Positions 53,892 to 64,000 of a DNA stretch of 64,000 nt are shown piece by piece; the stretch's first letter is position 1; every line of letters begins with the position of its first letter. Both the position numbers and the translations under genes were made by a program. The notes beneath the pieces are model-generated. The model was not told where the DNA came from. It worked only from the letters and a program-made list of their open reading frames with translations, and ran no database searches. The stretch lies in NCBI RefSeq assembly GCF_039729195.1, contig NZ_CP155796.1:2914001-2978000 (forward strand), read 5' to 3'. Origin of the DNA: Mycobacterium sp. DL (GTDB taxonomy: Bacteria; Actinomycetota; Actinomycetes; Mycobacteriales; Mycobacteriaceae).

Positions 53892-53900
53892 TGTTAGGGT
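53892..53900 (+). promoter_or_regulatory. Candidate extended -10 promoter for pyrG
   Basis: TGT-TAGGGT (53892-53900) is an extended -10 with the TANNNT pattern. No convincing -35 is present at 16-19 nt. It would start transcription near 53907, giving a leader of about 86 nt before pyrG. Confidence 0.4.
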
Positions 53901-53902
53901 GA

Positions 53903-56377
<2,475 letters not shown>

Positions 56378-56381
<4 letters not shown>

Positions 56382-57337
56382 CCGACACGTCGCTGTCCTT
56401 CGGGTCCGCCCTCGACGACCAGTTCCAGGGCTACCTCGACCACCTCGCGATCGAACGCGGGGTGGCCGCCAACACGCTGAGCTCCTACCGTCGTGACCTG
56501 CGGCGCTACGCCGAACACCTGCACGCGCGGGGCATCGACGACCTGGCCGGGGTGGCCGAGACCGACGTCAGCGAGTTCCTGGTGGCGTTGCGCCGCGGCG
56601 ACCCCGAAAACGGGGTGGTGCCGCTGTCGGCGGTCTCGGCTGCCCGGGCCTTGATCGCCGTGCGGGGCCTGCATCGATTCGCCGCGGCGGAGGGCATCAC
56701 CACAATCGACGTCGCGCGCGAGGTGAAGCCGCCGACACCCAGCCGCCGGCTGCCCAAGAGTCTGAGCATCGACGAGGTGCTCGCACTGCTCGACGGCGCC
56801 GGGGGTGACAGCGAGGCCGACGGTCCGCTGACGCTGCGCAACCGGGCGCTGCTGGAACTCCTCTACTCGACGGGCGCCCGAATCTCCGAGGCCGTCGGTC
56901 TGGACCTCGACGACGTCGACACCCAGGCGCGATCGGTACTGCTGCGCGGCAAGGGCGGCAAACAGCGTCTCATCCCGATCGGCCGTCCGGCGGTGACCGC
57001 GCTCGACGCCTACCTGGTGCGCGGGCGCCCTGAGCTGGCCCGGCGCGGCAGAGGCACACCCGCGATCTTCCTGAACGCCCGCGGCGGGCGGCTGTCGCGG
57101 CAGAGTGCCTGGCAGGTGCTGCAGGACTCCGCCGAACGCGCCGGCGTCACAGCCACGGTGTCCCCGCACGTGCTGCGGCACTCGTTTGCGACCCATCTGC
57201 TCGACGGCGGTGCCGACGTGCGCGTCGTGCAGGAACTGCTCGGGCACGCATCGGTGACCACGACGCAGATCTACACCATGGTCACCGTGAACGCGCTGCG
57301 CGAAGTGTGGGCGGGCGCGCACCCGCGGGCCCGCTAG
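56378..57337 (+). CDS. xerD: Tyrosine recombinase XerD
   Basis: A 319-residue site-specific recombinase that resolves chromosome dimers at dif. The SAM-like N-domain (about 10-110) binds the core site. Catalytic residues are Arg168 (TGARISE), Lys192 (RGKGGK), His264 and Arg267 (HVLRHSF), His290 (LLGHAS) and Tyr299 (QIYTMV). All are present, so the enzyme should be active. Its placement just before the parA-scpAB group fits chromosome segregation. It converges on the methyltransferase gene, with both stops in one CTAG (57334-57337). Confidence 0.93.
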
Positions 57338-58089
57338 CCGCCGAGGTACTCCGACTCGAGCACCAGGTCCGACATCAGCGACTGGTACTCGAGGTGGGTC
57401 TTGTGCTCGATCGTGTCGAACCGGGTGCCCTGCTGTTCGCGCATGTAGGCGCGGTACTTCGGTGCGCCAGGCAGTCGGACGTTGTCGGCGACCACGATCG
57501 AACCGGGATGCAGCCAACCCCGATCGAGCACGCTCTGCAGGTCCGACAGATAGGCGCGCTTGTCGTGGTCGATGAACAGCAGATCAAGACCGGCGGGGGA
57601 GAAGCCGTGCTCCGCGGCCAGACGGTCGAGCGTATGGCCTCCGTCGCCGAGGGTGCCGACCACGCAGGTGATCCGGTCGGCAACGTCGGCGTGCGCCCAG
57701 ATGCGCTGTGCCACTTCGGCATTGGCGGCAGAGAACTCGATCGAAAAGATTCGCGCCGAGGGTGCGGCGCGGGCGATCCGTAATGCGCTGTAGCCGCAGT
57801 AAGTACCGAGCTCCAATGCCGATTTCGGCGCTGCCCGGCGCACTGCGGCGTCGAGCAGTCGGCCTTTCTCGTCGCCGACGTTGACCAGCATCGCCTTCTC
57901 GTAGGCGAATGTGTCGATGGCGGCGAGCACGTCGTCGATATCGCCGCGACGGGCGTTGGACTCCACATACCGGGCGCAGGCGGCCTCCCGGCCGTCGCCG
58001 ATCTGACCGGTGCGCAGGAACGACGGCATGCCCAGTGCGAGGCGCAGCGTCGACCACCGCAGGAACGGCAACCGCCGTTTGAGGTTCAT
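57334..58089 (-). CDS. SAM-dependent O-methyltransferase, Rv1703c-like
   Basis: A 251-residue methyltransferase of the catechol/caffeoyl-CoA O-methyltransferase group. The SAM site is [15 protein letters not shown] (92-106). The metal-binding Asp pattern is in [12 protein letters not shown] (about 165-176) and [10 protein letters not shown] (about 194-203), as in Mg-dependent COMT-type enzymes. The substrate is unknown. It is the only minus-strand gene in the 46-64 kb block. Its ATG lies 163 nt from parA, in a region with three GCCT(C/G)ACCAG repeats. Confidence 0.85.
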   Translation of the reverse strand: MNLKRRLPFLRWSTLRLALGMPSFLRTGQIGDGREAACARYVESNARRGDIDDVLAAIDTFAYEKAMLVNVGDEKGRLLDAAVRRAAPKSALELGTYCGYSALRIARAAPSARIFSIEFSAANAEVAQRIWAHADVADRITCVVGTLGDGGHTLDRLAAEHGFSPAGLDLLFIDHDKRAYLSDLQSVLDRGWLHPGSIVVADNVRLPGAPKYRAYMREQQGTRFDTIEHKTHLEYQSLMSDLVLESEYLGG

Positions 58090-58252
58090 GTTCTCCAGGG
58101 TAGATATCGGCCGCTTTGAGCTCAGAATGCACGCTCGGCCTCACCAGTCTGAGATCGCGCCTGCGGGTCTGCCTCACCAGCACGACGCTCCCCGTTAAGC
58201 TTGGCCGGATGTCCGCCACGCCTATGGGTTGCCTGACCAGCGAAGGTCCGGC

Positions 58253-59125
58253 ATGACCGACGGCACAGAGGCCCCGGATCCCGAGGTGACACCCGGTTTG
58301 ACCGGTCGGCTGCCGCGGTCGATTCCCGAGCCCGCCCCGCGCACGTCGCACGGTCCGGCCAAGGTCGTGGCGATGTGCAACCAGAAGGGCGGGGTCGGCA
58401 AGACGACCTCGACGATCAATCTGGGCGCCGCTCTCGCCGAGTACGGGCGACGGGTGCTGCTGGTGGACCTCGACCCGCAGGGTGCGCTGTCCGCCGGGCT
58501 CGGCGTGCCGCACTACGAGCTCGACAACACCGTGCACAACCTGCTGGTGGAGCCGCGGGTCTCGATCGACCAGGTGCTGATGAGCACCCGGGTCCCTGGG
58601 CTGGACCTGGTGCCCAGCAACATCGACCTGTCCGCCGCCGAGATCCAGCTTGTCAACGAGGTCGGCCGCGAGCAGTCGCTGGCGCGCGCGCTCTATCCGG
58701 TTCTGGACCGGTACGACTACGTGCTCATCGACTGCCAACCGTCGCTGGGTCTGCTCACCGTGAACGGGTTGGCCTGCAGTGACGGGGTCATCATCCCGAC
58801 CGAGTGCGAGTACTTCTCGCTGCGCGGGCTGGCACTGCTGACCGACACCGTCGAAAAAGTGCACGACCGCCTGAACCCGAAACTGTCGATCAGCGGGATC
58901 CTGATCACCCGCTACGACCCCCGCACCGTGAACTCCCGCGAGGTGATGGCCCGGGTGGTCGAGCGGTTCGGCGATCTGGTGTTCGACACCGTCATCACCC
59001 GCACCGTGCGGTTCCCCGAGACCAGCGTCGCCGGTGAACCGATCACCACCTGGGCGCCGAAATCGGCTGGTGCCGAAGCGTATCGGGCGTTGGCACGTGA
59101 GGTCATCGACCGGTTCGGCGCGTGA
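58253..59125 (+). CDS. ParA/Soj-family ATPase, Rv1708-like
   Basis: A 290-residue P-loop ATPase of the ParA/MinD superfamily. A Pro-rich N-terminus of about 35 residues precedes the deviant Walker A KGGVGKTT (45-52). Walker A' is in LLVDLDPQGALS and Walker B in VLIDCQPSLG. No parB follows; scpA and scpB do. It is therefore not the origin parAB pair. It probably acts with the ScpAB-SMC system or in another positioning task, which is inference. ATG 58253 (MTDGTEAP). The stop overlaps scpA by 4 nt. Confidence 0.88.
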   Translation: MTDGTEAPDPEVTPGLTGRLPRSIPEPAPRTSHGPAKVVAMCNQKGGVGKTTSTINLGAALAEYGRRVLLVDLDPQGALSAGLGVPHYELDNTVHNLLVEPRVSIDQVLMSTRVPGLDLVPSNIDLSAAEIQLVNEVGREQSLARALYPVLDRYDYVLIDCQPSLGLLTVNGLACSDGVIIPTECEYFSLRGLALLTDTVEKVHDRLNPKLSISGILITRYDPRTVNSREVMARVVERFGDLVFDTVITRTVRFPETSVAGEPITTWAPKSAGAEAYRALAREVIDRFGA

Positions 59126-59943
59126 GCGGGACGCCGTCGACGGAAGAGGAAGACGCGCCCAAGGCAGGCTTCCAGGTTCGACTGAGCAATTTCGAGGGCC
59201 CGTTCGATCTGCTGCTGCAGCTGATCTTCGGGCACCGACTCGACGTCACCGAGGTAGCGCTGCACCAGGTCACCGACGAGTTCATCGCCTACACCAAGGC
59301 GATCGGCCCACAGCTCGGGCTCGACGAGACCACGTCCTTCCTCGTGGTCGCCGCGACGCTGCTGGACCTCAAAGCTGCTCGCCTGCTGCCCGCCGGCGAG
59401 GTGCACGACGAAGAGGACCTCGCGCTGCTCGAGGTGCGGGACCTGTTGTTCGCCCGGTTGCTGCAGTACCGGGCGTTCAAGCATGTCGCCGGGATGTTCG
59501 CCGAGTTGGAGTCCGCGGCGCTGCGCAGCTACCCCCGGGCGGTGGCGCTGGAGGACCGCTACGAGGATCTGCTGCCCGAGGTGATGCTCGGCGTGGACGC
59601 CGAACGGTTCGCGCAGATCGCGGCGGCGACGTTCACGCCCCGGCCGGTGCCGAGGGTGGGTACCGACCATCTGCACCAGGTGTCGGTGTCGGTGCCCGAG
59701 CAGGCCGCCAACCTGATGTCGTTGCTCGAAGGCCGCGGAGTCGGGGAGTGGGCATCGTTCTCCGACCTGGTCGCCGACTGCACGCTGCCCATGGAGATCG
59801 TGGGACGGTTCCTGGCGCTGCTCGAACTGTACCGATCCCGGGCGGTAGCATTCGAGCAATCAGAACCGCTTGGTGTGCTCCAGATTTCGTGGACCGGAGA
59901 GCGGCCGAACAGCCAACAACTGGCGACCGCCGACGCGGAATAG
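59122..59943 (+). CDS. scpA: Segregation and condensation protein A (kleisin)
   Basis: A 273-residue kleisin that links SMC heads and binds ScpB to compact chromosomes. The conserved start FQVRLSNFEGPFDLLLQLI (about 18-36) and DLKAARLLP are clear. The winged-helix C-terminus (about 225-265, with FLALLELYRSRAVAFEQSEPLGVLQISW) is present. GTG start overlaps parA, and scpB starts 9 nt after its stop. The middle linker is Ala/Val-rich and variable, as usual. Confidence 0.93.
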   Translation: MSGTPSTEEEDAPKAGFQVRLSNFEGPFDLLLQLIFGHRLDVTEVALHQVTDEFIAYTKAIGPQLGLDETTSFLVVAATLLDLKAARLLPAGEVHDEEDLALLEVRDLLFARLLQYRAFKHVAGMFAELESAALRSYPRAVALEDRYEDLLPEVMLGVDAERFAQIAAATFTPRPVPRVGTDHLHQVSVSVPEQAANLMSLLEGRGVGEWASFSDLVADCTLPMEIVGRFLALLELYRSRAVAFEQSEPLGVLQISWTGERPNSQQLATADAE

Positions 59944-59952
59944 ACAAGACAG

Positions 59953-60744
59953 ATGACTGACGACATTTCACACGATGTGACGGAGAACTCCATCGACCTC
60001 GGGTCGGGGATCAACCCCGACACCGAGAACGCTCCTGCGGCCGGGTTGGACGCCGCCGATCTGGACGCTTCGGAACTAGACGCCGCCGAACTGGACGCCG
60101 TCGAACTGGACGATGCCGAACTGCGCGCCGCGCTCGAGGCGCTGCTGCTCGTCGTCGACACCCCGGTGACCGTCGACGCCCTGGCCAACGCCACCGACCA
60201 GGCGGTCGTTCGGGTGGAAGAGACACTGCGCTCGATGGCCGCCGAGTTCGCCGCCAGGGACAGCGGCATCGACCTTCGTGAAGCGGGCGGCGGGTGGCGG
60301 ATGTACACCCGCGCGAAGTTCGCGCCGTACGTGGAGAAGCTTCTGCTCGACGGTGCGCGCTCGAAGCTGACCCGGGCGGCGCTGGAGACGCTCGCCGTGG
60401 TCGCCTACCGGCAGCCGGTGACCCGGGCACGCGTCAGCGCCGTCCGCGGTGTCAACGTCGACGCGGTGATGCGTACGCTGCTGGCCCGCGGGCTGATCAC
60501 CGAGGCCGGAACCGACAGCGACTCGGGGGCGGTCGCGTTCGCGACCACGGAGTTGTTCCTGGAGCGACTCGGCCTGACATCTCTGACCGATCTGCCCGAC
60601 ATCGCGCCCCTGCTGCCCGATATCGACGTGATCGACGACCTCAGTGAAACCCTCAGCGAAGAGCCGCGTTTCATGAAGCTCAATGGCGCTCCCAACCCAC
60701 AGGCGGCGGTGTCCTTCGATGTGGACCGGAGTGAAAATGACTGA
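59953..60744 (+). CDS. scpB: Segregation and condensation protein B with N-terminal pentapeptide repeats
   Basis: A 263-residue partner of ScpA. The two winged-helix domains span about 57-220, with the conserved RAALEALLLVVDTPV, GGGWRMYTRAKFAPYVEKLL and LETLAVVAYRQPVTRARVSAVRGVNVD. Ahead of them lies an acidic, probably disordered N-terminus. It includes five consecutive 5-residue units (LDAAD, LDASE, LDAAE, LDAVE, LDDAE; residues 32-56, nt 60046-60120). The repeats may be length-variable between strains. The stop lies 8 nt inside the next gene. Confidence 0.93.
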   Translation: MTDDISHDVTENSIDLGSGINPDTENAPAAGLDAADLDASELDAAELDAVELDDAELRAALEALLLVVDTPVTVDALANATDQAVVRVEETLRSMAAEFAARDSGIDLREAGGGWRMYTRAKFAPYVEKLLLDGARSKLTRAALETLAVVAYRQPVTRARVSAVRGVNVDAVMRTLLARGLITEAGTDSDSGAVAFATTELFLERLGLTSLTDLPDIAPLLPDIDVIDDLSETLSEEPRFMKLNGAPNPQAAVSFDVDRSEND

Positions 60745-61480
60745 CGACGAGGGTGTGCGGCTGCAGAAGGTGTTGTCGCAGGCCGGAATTGCCTCTCGAC
60801 GTGTCGCGGAGAAGATGATTCGCGACGGCCGGGTCGAGGTGGACGACATGATCGTCACGGAGATGGGCACCCGGGTGGATCCGTCAGTGTCGGTGATCCG
60901 CGTCGACGGCGTCAGGGTCGCCCACGACGACACGCTGGTACATCTGGCGATCAACAAGCCGGTGGGGATGCACTCCACGATGTCCGACGACCGCGGCCGG
61001 CCCTGTGTCGGCGATCTGGTGGAGCACCGGGTCCGCGGCAACAAGAAGCTGTTCCACGTCGGACGTCTGGATGCCGACACCGAAGGCCTGCTGCTGCTGA
61101 CCAATGACGGCGAGCTGGCACACCGGTTGATGCACCCGTCCTACGAGGTGCCCAAGACCTATCTGGCGACGGTCGTCGGCACGGTGCCCCGTGGGTTGGG
61201 ACGCAAGCTGCGAGACGGGGTCGAACTGAGCGACGGACCGGTGCGCCTCGACGATTTCGCCGTGGTGGATGCGGTGCCCGGCAAGTCGCTGCTCCGGGTG
61301 ACGCTGCACGAGGGCCGTAAGCGCATCGTGCGTCGGCTGCTGGCCGAAGTGGGTTATCCCGTGCAGGAACTGGTCCGCACCGACATCGGCACGTTGACCC
61401 TCGGCGATCAGCGGCCGGGAAGCATCCGGGTGCTGACCCAGAAGGAGATCGGCGAACTGTACAAGGCGGTGGGCATGTGA
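60737..61480 (+). CDS. Ribosomal large-subunit pseudouridine synthase (RluB/RsuA family), Rv1711-like
   Basis: A 247-residue enzyme converting uridine to pseudouridine in rRNA. An N-terminal S4 domain (about 6-60: [27 protein letters not shown]) precedes the synthase domain. The catalytic Asp is in [20 protein letters not shown] (about 112-131). [13 protein letters not shown] is also typical. It resembles RluB, which modifies helix 80/90 uridines in 23S rRNA, but the target is not certain. ATG overlaps scpB (8 nt) and the stop overlaps cmk (GTGA). Confidence 0.9.
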   Translation: MTDDEGVRLQKVLSQAGIASRRVAEKMIRDGRVEVDDMIVTEMGTRVDPSVSVIRVDGVRVAHDDTLVHLAINKPVGMHSTMSDDRGRPCVGDLVEHRVRGNKKLFHVGRLDADTEGLLLLTNDGELAHRLMHPSYEVPKTYLATVVGTVPRGLGRKLRDGVELSDGPVRLDDFAVVDAVPGKSLLRVTLHEGRKRIVRRLLAEVGYPVQELVRTDIGTLTLGDQRPGSIRVLTQKEIGELYKAVGM

Positions 61481-62163
61481 ACCGGTCGTTGGTGATATCG
61501 ATCGACGGACCGGCGGGAACCGGAAAGTCCTCTGTCGCAAGAGGTCTCGCAACCTCCCTGAGTGCGCGATACCTAGATACCGGCGCGATGTACCGCATCG
61601 TCACGCTCAGTGTGCTGCGCAGCGGTATCGATCTCGGTGACGCCGCGGCGATCGCGGGCATCGCCGGAGACATCGAGCTGGCGGTGGGCCACGACCCCGG
61701 CGAGGACCGGTCGTATCTGGCGGGCGAAGATGTCTCGGCCGAGATCCGCGGTGACGCAGTCACCAAGGCGGTATCGGCGGTGTCGGCGGTTCCCGCGGTG
61801 CGGACTCGGCTGGTCGATCTGCAGCGCGCGCTGGCGGCGGGGCCGGGAAACGTGGTGGTCGAGGGCCGTGACATCGGCACCGTCGTGCTGCCCGATGCCG
61901 ACGTCAAGATCTTCCTGACCGCCTCGGCTGAGGAACGCGCCCGGCGGCGCAACGACCAGAATGTCGCCGCGGGGGCAGCCGATGACTACGCCCGGGTGCT
62001 CGCCGACGTCAAACGCCGCGATCACCTGGACTCCACCCGGGCGGTGTCGCCGCTGCGGGCAGCCGAGGACGCCATCGTCGTGGACACCAGTGACATGAAC
62101 CAGTCCCAGGTGATCGCTCACCTCGTGGAGTTGGTCGAGCAGAAAGCCGGGGTCTCCCGATGA
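61477..62163 (+). CDS. cmk: Cytidylate kinase
   Basis: A 228-residue kinase phosphorylating CMP and dCMP. The P-loop GPAGTGKSS is at 11-19, followed by [17 protein letters not shown], which holds the CMP-binding residues. [30 protein letters not shown] (about 129-158) and [13 protein letters not shown] are also present. Supplies CDP downstream of PyrG-type CTP synthesis and RNA turnover. GTG start coupled to the pseudouridine synthase gene; ATGA overlap with der. Confidence 0.95.
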   Translation: MNRSLVISIDGPAGTGKSSVARGLATSLSARYLDTGAMYRIVTLSVLRSGIDLGDAAAIAGIAGDIELAVGHDPGEDRSYLAGEDVSAEIRGDAVTKAVSAVSAVPAVRTRLVDLQRALAAGPGNVVVEGRDIGTVVLPDADVKIFLTASAEERARRRNDQNVAAGAADDYARVLADVKRRDHLDSTRAVSPLRAAEDAIVVDTSDMNQSQVIAHLVELVEQKAGVSR

Positions 62164-63578
62164 CCGACGAATCCGACGGCAGTTGGGTCGACGAACGCGA
62201 TTGGGAGGTCGGCGCCGAAGAGCTCGCCGAAGCGCTCGAGGAGGCGACCGCCCCGCCGCCCGTGGTCGCCGTTGTCGGCCGGCCCAATGTCGGGAAGTCC
62301 ACGCTGGTCAACCGCATTCTGGGGCGCCGCGAGGCCGTGGTGCAGGACGTTCCGGGGGTGACCCGGGATCGGGTGTCCTACGACGCGCTGTGGTCGGGCC
62401 AGCGGTTCGTCGTGCAGGACACCGGGGGCTGGGAGCCCGACGCGAAGGGACTGCAGCAGCTCGTCGCCGATCAGGCATCGGTGGCGATGCGCACAGCGGA
62501 TGCGGTGATCTTCGTCGTCGACTCCATCGTCGGGGCGACCTCCGCCGACGAGGCCGCGGCCAAGCTGCTGCAGCGCTCCGGCAAGCCGGTGTTCCTGGCG
62601 GCCAACAAGGTCGACACCGAGCGGGGTGAAGCCGATGCCGCCGCGCTGTGGTCACTGGGGTTGGGGCAGCCGCATTCGGTCAGCGCGATGCACGGGCGGG
62701 GTGTCGCCGATCTGCTCGACTACGTCGTCGAGGCGTTGCCGACGATTTCCGAGGTCGGCAGCGGCGGCGGCGGTCCCCGCCGGGTGGCCCTGGTCGGTAA
62801 GCCCAATGTCGGCAAGTCCTCGCTGCTGAATCGGCTGTCCGGCGATGAGCGGTCGGTGGTGCACGATGTCGCGGGCACCACGGTCGACCCCGTCGACTCG
62901 CTGATCGAAATGGACGGCAAGATCTGGCGATTCGTCGACACGGCGGGGTTGCGCCGCAAGGTCGGGCAGGCCAGCGGCCATGAGTTCTACGCGTCGGTGC
63001 GCACCCACGGCGCGATCGACACCGCCGAAGTGGCGGTCGTGCTCATCGACGCGTCGCAGCCGCTGACCGAGCAGGACCAACGGATCCTGACGATGGTCAT
63101 CGAGGCGGGTCGGGCGCTGGTGTTGGCGTTCAACAAGTGGGATCTGGTCGACGAGGACCGCCGCTTCCTGCTCGACCGCGAGATCGATCTGCAACTGCAG
63201 CAACTGCAGTGGGCGCCGAGAGTGAACATCTCGGCCAAGACCGGGCGTGCGGTGCAGAAGCTGGTGCCCGCGCTGGAAACCTCGTTGGCGTCGTGGGACA
63301 CCCGGGTGTCCACCGGCAGACTGAACACCTTCTTCAAGGAGATCGTGGCCGCGACGCCTCCGCCGGTGCGCGGGGGCAAGCAGCCGCGCATCCTGTTCGC
63401 CACCCAGGCCACCGCGCGACCGCCGACCTTCGTGCTGTTCACCTCGGGTTTCCTGGAGGCCGGTTACCGGCGGTTCCTGGAGCGCAAGCTGCGCGAGACG
63501 TTCGGCTTCGAAGGCAGCCCGATCCGCATCAACGTCAGGGTCCGTGAGAAGAGGGGCGCGCAGTCCCGTACCCGCTGA
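62160..63578 (+). CDS. der: Ribosome assembly GTPase Der (EngA)
   Basis: A 472-residue protein with two tandem GTPase domains and a C-terminal KH-like domain. Domain 1 has GRPNVGKST (40-48), DTGG (87-90) and NKVD (149-152). Domain 2 has GKPNVGKSS (213-221), DTAG and NKWD. The KH-like part ends with [34 protein letters not shown]. It is required for 50S maturation and probably essential. An acidic N-terminal extension of about 33 residues precedes domain 1, as in other actinobacteria. Confidence 0.96.
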   Translation: MTDESDGSWVDERDWEVGAEELAEALEEATAPPPVVAVVGRPNVGKSTLVNRILGRREAVVQDVPGVTRDRVSYDALWSGQRFVVQDTGGWEPDAKGLQQLVADQASVAMRTADAVIFVVDSIVGATSADEAAAKLLQRSGKPVFLAANKVDTERGEADAAALWSLGLGQPHSVSAMHGRGVADLLDYVVEALPTISEVGSGGGGPRRVALVGKPNVGKSSLLNRLSGDERSVVHDVAGTTVDPVDSLIEMDGKIWRFVDTAGLRRKVGQASGHEFYASVRTHGAIDTAEVAVVLIDASQPLTEQDQRILTMVIEAGRALVLAFNKWDLVDEDRRFLLDREIDLQLQQLQWAPRVNISAKTGRAVQKLVPALETSLASWDTRVSTGRLNTFFKEIVAATPPPVRGGKQPRILFATQATARPPTFVLFTSGFLEAGYRRFLERKLRETFGFEGSPIRINVRVREKRGAQSRTR

Positions 63579-63601
63579 ACCCAACATCTAGGGTGTTCTG
63601 A

Positions 63602-64000
63602 GTGCCCGTCGTCGACATGATCCTGATCGCCCTGGCGGGCGTCGGAGCCGGTGCCATCAACGCCGTCGTCGGCTCCGGCACCCTGATCACCTTTCCGACC
63701 CTGGTGGCGCTCGGCTTCCCGCCGGTGACCGCGACGATGTCCAACGCGGTGGGCCTGGTGGCCGGTAGCAGCGCAGGGACGTGGGGTTACCGTCGCGAAC
63801 TGCGCGGACAGTGGCACCGGCTGAAATGGCAGATCCCGGCGTCGTTCCTCGGGGCGGGCACGGGTGCCTGGCTGCTGCTGCATCTGCCGGAGAAGGTCTT
63901 CACCCAGGTGGTGCCGGTGCTTCTGGTGCTCGCACTGGCCTTGGTGGTCGTCGGCCCCCGGATCCAGACCTGGGCGCGCAACCGGGCCGAAGCCTCCGGA
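63602..64000 (+). CDS. TauE/SafE-family sulfite-exporter-like permease (truncated by window end)
   Basis: An open reading frame of 133 codons runs off the window. GTG 63602 starts VPVVDMILIALAGVGAGAINAVVGSG, the typical first helix and G-rich re-entrant motif of TauE/SafE proteins. TLITFPTLVALGFPPVTATMSNAVGLVAGS follows, and then a second repeat of helices. Such proteins move sulfite, organosulfonates or similar anions; the substrate is unknown. It starts 23 nt after der. The C-terminal half lies outside the window. Confidence 0.85.
   Translation, partial: MPVVDMILIALAGVGAGAINAVVGSGTLITFPTLVALGFPPVTATMSNAVGLVAGSSAGTWGYRRELRGQWHRLKWQIPASFLGAGTGAWLLLHLPEKVFTQVVPVLLVLALALVVVGPRIQTWARNRAEASG

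Overview
The window is a stretch of a high-GC actinobacterial chromosome, almost certainly a rapidly growing mycobacterium (Mycolicibacterium type). Three observations support this. The gene order follows the M. tuberculosis block lysX-infC-rpmI-rplT-tsnR ... pheST-argCJBDFRGH ... tyrS ... tlyA-ppnK-recN-pyrG-xerD-parA-scpAB-cmk-der. An rRNA operon lies directly downstream of tyrS, the rrnB position of fast growers. The 16S rRNA has the short helix-18 form of rapid growers. I do not name a species. Protein identities come from recognising families and motifs by eye, not from database searches.

Layout. 43-5421 (minus): DUF1844 protein, lysX, a membrane-anchored esterase and a small acidic protein. 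5428-7730 (plus): the infC-rpmI-rplT translation operon, with a long structured leader and an ATC start codon, followed by a 23S rRNA methyltransferase. 7727-10808 (minus): an MpaB-type oxygenase / acyl-CoA dehydrogenase / SDR operon with a palindrome inside its promoter. 10967-14800: adenylate cyclase, rhomboid-like protein, small secreted protein and a membrane-anchored FMN glutamate-synthase-like enzyme. 14871-18400: pheST. 18933-18388 (minus): a DUF6512-type membrane protein. 18996-27414: the complete arginine operon argCJBDFRGH, with an ArgR-like operator at argC and a structured palindromic element between argG and argH. 27436-32101: three translationally coupled, single-pass membrane proteins of unknown function, facing a polytopic membrane protein and an ABC-F ATPase. 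32191-40080: a hydrolase/acyl-CoA-synthetase-like fusion, a secreted protein, a Trm112-like protein, a TetR-regulated ABC exporter, mpg and tyrS.

40229-45965 is the rRNA operon: promoter, leader, 16S, spacer, 23S, 5S and terminator. Precursor-processing stems can be traced by complementarity.

46090-63578 is a dense plus-strand housekeeping run: TPR protein, glycerol-3-phosphate-phosphatase-like HAD protein, tlyA, NAD kinase, recN, steA/mctB (cell separation and envelope), pyrG, Nudix, xerD, then parA-scpA-scpB-pseudouridine synthase-cmk-der. Most neighbours overlap by 1-8 nt, which indicates translational coupling. A methyltransferase (57334-58089) interrupts the run on the minus strand. The window ends inside a TauE/SafE-type permease. 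Most of the content is conserved core genome. The least explained parts are the 27436-30341 membrane module, the infC leader, and the operator arrays at 38055-38112 and 10841-10856.
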